From contig CAZCKU010000009.1 of the NCBI GenBank assembly GCA_964499365.1, positions 62,001 through 126,000 on the forward strand: DNA of 64,000 nucleotides. The letters run 5' to 3'. Below the pieces are notes generated by a model, which saw nothing but the letters and a program-made list of their open reading frames with translations, had not been told where the DNA came from and did no database searches. The first letter of the stretch is position 1. The number at the start of each line of letters is the position of its first letter. Shown piece after piece: positions 59,275 through 64,000 of this stretch. Origin of the DNA: PALSA-1316 sp964499365. Lineage in GTDB: Bacteria > Nitrospirota > Thermodesulfovibrionia > Thermodesulfovibrionales > UBA6898. Position numbers and translations under genes: made by a program.

Positions 59275-60303
59275 TCATCCGAGCGGCAGGTGGGCGCGGG
59301 GGTTCAGGTCAGGTCCGCTGAATTCATGCTTCAGCGCACGGTGATACCCGGCAACCGCGATCATCGCCGCATTGTCGGTACAGAGCGAAACCGGCGGCAC
59401 AAACACCTGCACCCCGTTCTCTGCACCCATCTCCAGCATCCTCGTTCTCAGGCCGCTGTTGGCTGCAACGCCGCCCGCCAGCGCCACCCGCCTGATCCCC
59501 TTCTGTTCGACGGCCCAAAGCGTCTTTCTGACCAGGACGTCCAGGACCGCCTCCTGAAACGAGGCCGCAATATCCGCCATCATCGCTTCCGGCAGCTCAG
59601 GAAGCCGGTTATCTCTGTTCACCCTGGGCCCCTGGCTCCTGATGTAGTTCAGCACCGCTGTCTTCAAGCCGCTGAAGCTGAAATCGAGCGTCTCCGGCAG
59701 ATAGGCGCGGGGAAAAGAAATGGCTGCGGGATTGCCTGCAGCCGCAAGTCTGTCGATGAGCGGACCACCCGGATAACCGAGTCCGAGCAGCTTTGCGACC
59801 TTGTCATAGGCCTCGCCCGCCGCGTCGTCGCGGGTCCGCCCCAGTTCAGAATAACTGCCGAAGCCCTGGGCTGCATATATGCTGGTATGGCCGCCCGAGA
59901 CGATAAGGGACAGGAAGGGAAACGCGGGCTGCGGAGACTGCAGGAACGGCGAGAGCAGGTGGCCCTCCAGATGGTTCACCGCGACGAGCGGGATATTCCT
60001 GGCATAGCAGAGCGCCTTGGCAAATGAACACCCGACGAGGAGCGAACCGATCAAACCCGGGGCAAAACAGACCGCGACGGCGCCGAGGTCATCCAGCGTG
60101 ACGCCCGCAGTCTTCAGCGCCTCGTCAACCACCGGGGCGATCATCCCGATATGCTGCCGGGAGGCCAGCTCCGGGACAATGCCGCCGTATTTCACGTGGA
60201 TCTCCTCCTGGCCCGAGACGATATTCGAGAGGATCCTGCAACCGTCTTCAACAACCGCCGCGGAGGTGTCGTCACACGAGGTATCAATACCGAGAATAAG
60301 CAT
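59275..60303 (-). CDS. tsaD: tRNA threonylcarbamoyladenosine synthase subunit TsaD
   Basis: A 342-residue ASKHA-fold enzyme transferring the threonylcarbamoyl group to A37 of tRNAs reading ANN codons. It has the N-terminal GIDTSCDDTSAAVV, the iron-binding NHLEGHL (HxxxH), VSGGHTSIY and GGVAANSGLR. Length and motifs are normal. It lies upstream of proB in the same direction. Confidence 0.97.
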   Translation of the reverse strand: MLILGIDTSCDDTSAAVVEDGCRILSNIVSGQEEIHVKYGGIVPELASRQHIGMIAPVVDEALKTAGVTLDDLGAVAVCFAPGLIGSLLVGCSFAKALCYARNIPLVAVNHLEGHLLSPFLQSPQPAFPFLSLIVSGGHTSIYAAQGFGSYSELGRTRDDAAGEAYDKVAKLLGLGYPGGPLIDRLAAAGNPAAISFPRAYLPETLDFSFSGLKTAVLNYIRSQGPRVNRDNRLPELPEAMMADIAASFQEAVLDVLVRKTLWAVEQKGIRRVALAGGVAANSGLRTRMLEMGAENGVQVFVPPVSLCTDNAAMIAVAGYHRALKHEFSGPDLNPRAHLPLG

Positions 60304-60365
60304 GGGATATTATAGCCGGAGACCCGCCGGAAATTGTTATGTCAGCCTGTTACCTATTCGTTTGG

Positions 60366-60947
60366 TCAGTCATATATCCCGGAGTCATTCTTGCAAGATA
60401 CGGCCCTCGCAACAACTTCCGCCAATACTACTATGTCCTCAACACAAAATATCTTCGTTATGGTTTTATCAAAAAGTATATTTGCCTCAGGGCCAAACTC
60501 TTCATCCGCCTGCCAGAGTTCAATTAATATGGGGACACCTTGAAATGCTTCAACCACAATTGCTACGTCTGCGCGGTTTATTTTTTTGGCAGGCAAATTA
60601 TGCAACACTGATAATATATCGAATACATTATCTCCATACCTTTTCATTATCACATCAGTAGATCGTTCCTTAAACACTTCGGCAAAGCTGTTTATAACCG
60701 AGAGCCCATTAAAACCGAGATATTCTCCACTGACTCCTGGTAAGCCGGCTGCCTTTTGAGAAAGATAATGAAGGATTAATACCGTTAGATAATCCGCTGT
60801 TGGTGTATTATGGGGTAATGATAATACTTTTCGGAGCTGAGTATTAACTATGTACTCATCACCAAGAAAGATCACTTTTGTATTATTTGATATACCCGAA
60901 CCTAAGAGTTTATCCCAAGACACTGTTATTGCTGACTCAAATTTCAT
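60366..60947 (-). CDS. DUF3786-like protein
   Basis: A 193-residue soluble protein that looks like the DUF3786 family from segments such as ADYLTVLILHYLSQKAAG, LPGVSGEYLGFNGLSVI and FQGVPILIELWQADEEFGPEANILFD. In anaerobes this family often lies near corrinoid or Fe-S protein genes, but none is adjacent here and the function is unknown. The gene is visibly A+T-richer than its neighbours, which suggests later acquisition. The family call is from memory of its pattern. Confidence 0.7.
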   Translation of the reverse strand: MKFESAITVSWDKLLGSGISNNTKVIFLGDEYIVNTQLRKVLSLPHNTPTADYLTVLILHYLSQKAAGLPGVSGEYLGFNGLSVINSFAEVFKERSTDVIMKRYGDNVFDILSVLHNLPAKKINRADVAIVVEAFQGVPILIELWQADEEFGPEANILFDKTITKIFCVEDIVVLAEVVARAVSCKNDSGIYD

Positions 60948-61062
60948 GTCGATGTCAATTTGCCATTTCTATTTGTTTGATAGCGATTGCCTTAACCAGC
61001 GAGAACAACCACGACTGAAAACACGCCGAGCCATTAACCCGGCAATATAATGCCTTAATTTT

Positions 61063-61138
61063 GTCATTCCGGCTTGACCGGAATCTTTCTTTGGTTTCGA
61101 TGTGTTAGGCCGTCCGATCCCCGACAAGCGAGGATGAC
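61063..61138. repeat. Short dispersed intergenic palindrome
   Basis: GTCATTCCGGCTTGACCGGAATC at the left contains ATTCCGG/CCGGAAT; the right end GATCCCCGACAAGCGAGGATGAC closes the outer GTCAT/ATGAC pair. Repeats of this style are common in bacterial intergenic DNA. A related half is at 61971-62007. Confidence 0.55.
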
Positions 61139-61208
61139 GGCTTGCACTATTTGCTTGCCGATTTAATAATTCCGCGTCTGGTTGAAGGCGGTGTTATAAC
61201 CTGATTGT

Positions 61209-61424
61209 CTATTTCCTTAGAATATCTTCGGCAGTAACAAATGAGGCTTTGCCTTTGCGCTCTTTAGTCTCAAATTTTTTTATATCGTTTAAATCTGTGA
61301 CATTTTCATAAAGTTCTAGCAATGATTTTTTTACCAGAGCTGATGTATCTTCGTGGAAATGTTCGGATAATATTTTCAAGATCTTTTCCTCATCTTTATT
61401 CAGTCTGATGGATATCACACCCAT
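61209..61424 (-). CDS. Type II antitoxin, ribbon-helix-helix type
   Basis: A 71-residue protein. The N-terminus (MGVISIRLNKDEEKILKILS) fits a ribbon-helix-helix DNA-binding strand and helix. The Lys-rich C-terminus (FETKERKGKASFVTAEDIL) would wrap the toxin, as in the RelB/DUF6290 group. It follows the toxin gene with a 10-base overlap, so the order is toxin first, as in higBA-type operons. Both genes are A+T-rich. Confidence 0.85.
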   Translation of the reverse strand: MGVISIRLNKDEEKILKILSEHFHEDTSALVKKSLLELYENVTDLNDIKKFETKERKGKASFVTAEDILRK

Positions 61425-61684
61425 TTGGCATACACCTCCTCTCGCTTGGCAATTGAGATTACAAAGAAATTACTTTCCTCAATATAAAAAATAGCTCTAT
61501 ATTTTCCCTTTCTGACACGGTAATAAATTCTCTTTTCCGAAGACTGCAATTTCTTGATGTCAAAAAGACTTAGGTCGTGTGTTGTATCCAGGGAAATAAA
61601 AACGTTATTAAATCTTTCAAAAATATCACGAGGCAAAGAACCCTTTAGAACTGCCTTTCTGACATCCTCTTCATAAACAACCAT
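61415..61684 (-). CDS. RelE/ParE-family toxin
   Basis: An 89-residue toxin-fold protein: FDIKKLQSSEKRIYYRVRKGKYRAIFYIEESNFFVISIAKREEVY shows, in short pieces, the RelE beta-sheet with basic residues (RVRKGKYRAIF) and the C-terminal KREEVY. RelE members cleave mRNA on the ribosome; ParE members inhibit gyrase. Sequence alone does not decide, though RVRKGKYRAIFYI with the KRxxVY end favours RelE. It is the first gene of the pair. Confidence 0.87.
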   Translation of the reverse strand: MVVYEEDVRKAVLKGSLPRDIFERFNNVFISLDTTHDLSLFDIKKLQSSEKRIYYRVRKGKYRAIFYIEESNFFVISIAKREEVYAKWV

Positions 61685-62046
61685 GCTATATGTTTACAAT
61701 GTATGACACTCTTTGTCAAGTTTGGCTTTCAGAGGAGGACCTTAGGGTCACACCTTCATTCTTCATTTATGGTGCTTAGTGCAACCGCCCCCTATTTCCT
61801 CGTGGATTCTTGAGATGTCAGATATCAGGTGGATGAAACATTTTACATGATCTGACAAGCATGTCGATGTATAGGGAGACGTTGAGGCCGGGCACTCTCA
61901 ATTTTGCGGTAGCCATTTCTGAGTGAAGCCCAATACGGATGAAATAAAGAGGGGACAAAGCCTTTCCCTATAGTCTGGATCCCCCGGTCAAGCCGGAGGA
62001 TGACAGCCTTACTCAAAGACAACAAAACCCTCAGCTGGCTGAAGAC
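61685..62046. other. Gene-free A+T-richer gap with repeat half
   Basis: The 362 bp between the toxin gene and lolD hold no convincing gene. The stretch at 61971-62007 (TAGTCTGGATCCCCCGGTCAAGCC and on) matches the reverse complement of the palindrome at 61063 in its GGTCAAGCCGG core. Open frames here translate to VILRLDRGIQ-type peptides, a known by-product of such repeats. The toxin-antitoxin promoter should lie near 61690-61720. Confidence 0.5.
61971..62007. repeat. Dispersed repeat, partial second copy
   Basis: CCGG-TCAAG-CCGG with flanking GGATCC and GGATGACA; related to the element at 61063-61138 in inverse orientation. Confidence 0.5.
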
Positions 62047-62721
62047 TTACGCCTTTATCATGCCGTCTGCCATATCGACGACACGGTGGCAGCGGTCGGA
62101 GAGGGCCTGGTTGTGCGTGACAATGATGAACGATACACCGCGCCTGCGGTTCTGTTCGACAAACAGCCCGAAGAGCTCATTGCCGGTGGCTGTATCGAGG
62201 TTGCCGGTCGGCTCGTCAGCCAGCACGATCTGCGGGCTCTGGATCAGCGCGCGCGCAACGGCAACACGCTGCTGCTCTCCGCCTGAGAGCTGGCCGGGCC
62301 GGTGATGGAGCCGCTTCGAAAGGCCCAGCTCTTCAAGGAGCACCCCGGCCTCTTTTTCGACCTCTTCAAACGGCCTGCCGCCGATGATCCCCGGGAAGAC
62401 CACGTTCTCAAGCGCCGTAAATTCAGGCAGCAGGTGGTGGAACTGAAAGACAAAGCCGATATGTGAGTTTCTGATGCCGGCCAGGGAATTGTCATCCATA
62501 TGGGAGAGGTCCTTCCCCCTGAAGAGGACCCGGCCCGAGGTCGGCTTGTCGAGGGCGCCGAGGATATGCAGCAGCGTGCTCTTGCCGGCCCCCGAGGCGC
62601 CGATGATCCCGACCATCTCGCCGGCACCAACCGACATGCTGATCCCCTTTAAGACGTTCAGTTCACCCGCAGCGGTCGTAAACGTCTTGGTGACCTCAAC
62701 CGCCTCAATCAGCTTTTCCAC
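62047..62721 (-). CDS. lolD: Lipoprotein-releasing system ATPase LolD
   Basis: A 224-residue ABC ATPase: Walker A GASGAGKSTLLH, Q-loop FVFQFHHLLPEF, signature LSGGEQQRVAVARAL, Walker B IVLADEPTGNLD. The FQFHHLLPEFTALENV segment is typical of LolD. It powers extraction of lipoproteins from the inner membrane towards LolA, fitting the several lipoproteins in this window. It lies 66 bases downstream of the lolC/E permease gene. Confidence 0.94.
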   Translation of the reverse strand: MEKLIEAVEVTKTFTTAAGELNVLKGISMSVGAGEMVGIIGASGAGKSTLLHILGALDKPTSGRVLFRGKDLSHMDDNSLAGIRNSHIGFVFQFHHLLPEFTALENVVFPGIIGGRPFEEVEKEAGVLLEELGLSKRLHHRPGQLSGGEQQRVAVARALIQSPQIVLADEPTGNLDTATGNELFGLFVEQNRRRGVSFIIVTHNQALSDRCHRVVDMADGMIKA

Positions 62722-62787
62722 CGGACCCCCTCAACAGAAGAACCCTGCAGCTGCACAGCCTTCATGCGGCACACAATGCCAGCCCCC

Positions 62788-64000
62788 TCACTCATACCGC
62801 AGCGGCTCCACGGGATTCAGGCGCGCGGCCTGCCAGGCCGGGTAGATCGTCGCCAGAAAGCTGATGATCACTGCCGAGGTGCAGACCACAACAAAGTCGC
62901 TCAGCTGCATCCTGACCGGCAGATGGCTCAGGTAGTAGACGTCAGGGGGCAGCTTGATGAACTGGTACCTGTCCAGAAGGCGTCCGAGGAGATAGCCGCC
63001 GGTCAGTCCGATTGCAGTCCCGATCAGTCCGACAAACAGCCCCTGGAGCATGAAGACAGCCATGATCCCGCCATTTCTGGCTCCCATCGCCTTCAGGATC
63101 GCGATCTCCCTGCTCTTTTCGATCACGTTCATGATCAGGTTGCTTATGATATTGAAGGACGCGACCAGGACGATCAGGACCAGAATGATGAACATGGCGA
63201 ACTTCTCGAGTTTCAGCGCCGAGAAGAGGTTCTTGTTCATCTGCATCCAGTCCTTCACCTGGACCCGGGGGCCGAGCTTCTCCTGCAGGTCCTTCCTGAC
63301 AGGGGCGGCCTTATAGATGTCCTTCAGCCGCAGTTCGATGCCGGTTATCGCATCTTTCATCCCGAAGAAATCCTGGGTCGTCTTCATGTCGGTCAGCACC
63401 AGGTTGGTGTCGTACTCGAACATCCCGATCTCGAAGACCGCGATGACCCTGAACTTCTTCACCTTCGGCAGCATGCCCATCGGCCCGATCTCGCCAAGGG
63501 GAGAGACAATGTTGACGCTGTCGCCGACCAGCAGTCCGAGATTGGCGGCAAGCTCCCTGCCGAGGACCAGGCCGGGCATATCGCTTTCCTGCGTCAGTTT
63601 GTTGATGTCGCCGTCTTTGATGTGGGAAAGGATCTCGGTGGTCTTTGCCTCGTCGGCAGGATCAATGCCCCGGATAAAGACACCGTGCACCCTGCTCCCT
63701 GAGGAGACCATAACCTGCCCCAGGACAAAGGGTGCAAAAGAGACCACGTCCTTTTCAGCCTTCAGCTTCTCCTTATAGTTCTGGTAGTCGGGAATCGTCC
63801 CCCTGTTGCCGACCACGACGATATGGGCATTCGCCCCGAGGATCTTCTTCTGGAGGTCCTGCTGGAAACCGGACATGACCGAGAGCACGACGAGGAGGGC
63901 CATGACCCCGACGGCTACGCCGCCGATCGATATCGCGGTATTGACAGAGACACCTTTATGCTTCTTCTTTGACCGGAGATAGCGAAAGGCGATGAAGACC
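62788..64000 (-). CDS. lolC: Lipoprotein-releasing permease LolC/LolE, 5' truncated
   Basis: The frame is open to the window edge, giving the last 404 residues of an FtsX-type permease. The visible N-terminal part, VFIAFRYLRSKKKHKGVSVN then AISIGGVAVGVMALLVVLSVMSGFQ, is the classic LolC/LolE start, so only a few residues are missing. A periplasmic domain (about 240 residues) and three C-terminal helices follow (for example ILVLIVLVASFNIISNLIM). LolC and LolE cannot be told apart here; many bacteria have one LolF-like copy. Confidence 0.92.
   Translation of the reverse strand, partial: VFIAFRYLRSKKKHKGVSVNTAISIGGVAVGVMALLVVLSVMSGFQQDLQKKILGANAHIVVVGNRGTIPDYQNYKEKLKAEKDVVSFAPFVLGQVMVSSGSRVHGVFIRGIDPADEAKTTEILSHIKDGDINKLTQESDMPGLVLGRELAANLGLLVGDSVNIVSPLGEIGPMGMLPKVKKFRVIAVFEIGMFEYDTNLVLTDMKTTQDFFGMKDAITGIELRLKDIYKAAPVRKDLQEKLGPRVQVKDWMQMNKNLFSALKLEKFAMFIILVLIVLVASFNIISNLIMNVIEKSREIAILKAMGARNGGIMAVFMLQGLFVGLIGTAIGLTGGYLLGRLLDRYQFIKLPPDVYYLSHLPVRMQLSDFVVVCTSAVIISFLATIYPAWQAARLNPVEPLRYE

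Noticed and set aside
1..64000. CRISPR arrays, prophage or complete insertion sequence
   Set aside because: No regularly spaced direct repeats, no integrase, phage structural or transposase gene was seen in the window.

Overview
The window is a gene-dense stretch of chromosome, about 55-57% G+C by eye, from an anaerobic or microaerophilic Gram-negative (diderm) bacterium. The evidence is lipoprotein-sorting (Lol) genes, outer-membrane beta-barrel and lipoprotein genes, three multiheme c-type cytochromes, a soluble [NiFe]-hydrogenase joined to HdrA, and many sensory genes. The mix fits Nitrospirota (Thermodesulfovibrionia-like) or a Desulfobacterota-like lineage. That placement is inference: there is no rRNA in the window.

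Layout. 1-5.7 kb: end of a CBS-domain gene, then a histidine kinase / receiver / degenerate kinase / receiver series leading into a TauE/SafE-type anion exporter and small membrane proteins. 5.7-7.9 kb: EamA transporter (minus) and rsmD-coaD with a clear sigma70 promoter. 8.3-15.0 kb: a probable porin-cytochrome conduit made of a decaheme OmcA/MtrC-type lipoprotein, an outer-membrane barrel, a 9-heme periplasmic cytochrome and a second decaheme lipoprotein, closed by a terminator; moeA follows. 16.4-16.6 kb: two abutting palindromic repeats between convergent genes. 16.6-20.4 kb: two HDOD proteins, tRNA-Val(GAC), two small envelope proteins.

20.5-33.0 kb (minus strand) is one long, tightly packed signalling operon. 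It holds two CheW-type proteins, a receptor, CheB, CheR-TPR and a CheA-receiver hybrid; then a SpoIIE-type phosphatase, an RsbW-like kinase and a STAS protein (a partner-switching module); then a GspE/PilB-type ATPase; then an Hpt-REC-REC-GGDEF diguanylate cyclase. It has all the parts of a Wsp-type chemosensory system, plus a partner switch and a motor ATPase. 33.2-38.8 kb (minus): mvhG-mvhA-protease-hdrA-mvhD-tusA, a group 3c-like hydrogenase/HdrA module without HdrBC. A MITE-like element, the second of two copies in the window, lies just upstream of it.

39-46 kb: an HNH nuclease/SRAP pair, a small cytochrome c, a BrkB/YihY protein, a lipoprotein/FtsX/ABC operon and a PAS histidine kinase. 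46.2-52.4 kb: a cluster that looks built for divalent-metal, probably Mn2+, homeostasis: TerC, then a yybP-ykoY Mn2+ riboswitch with terminator, htpX, small genes, a TMEM165/GDT1 transporter and a P-type cation ATPase. 52.4-52.75 kb: no gene, but a promoter, serial hairpins with C-rich loops and a terminator, which is a strong candidate for an unrecognised small RNA.

52.8-60.3 kb (minus): GH57 glucanotransferase-like enzyme, FG-GAP-type protein, uppS, cdsA, then proB and tsaD. 60.4-62.0 kb is a more A+T-rich patch with a DUF3786-like gene, a RelE-type toxin and its antitoxin, and short dispersed repeats. 62.0-64.0 kb: lolD and the truncated lolC/E permease gene. Family assignments come from motifs seen in the translated sequence; nothing was checked against a database.
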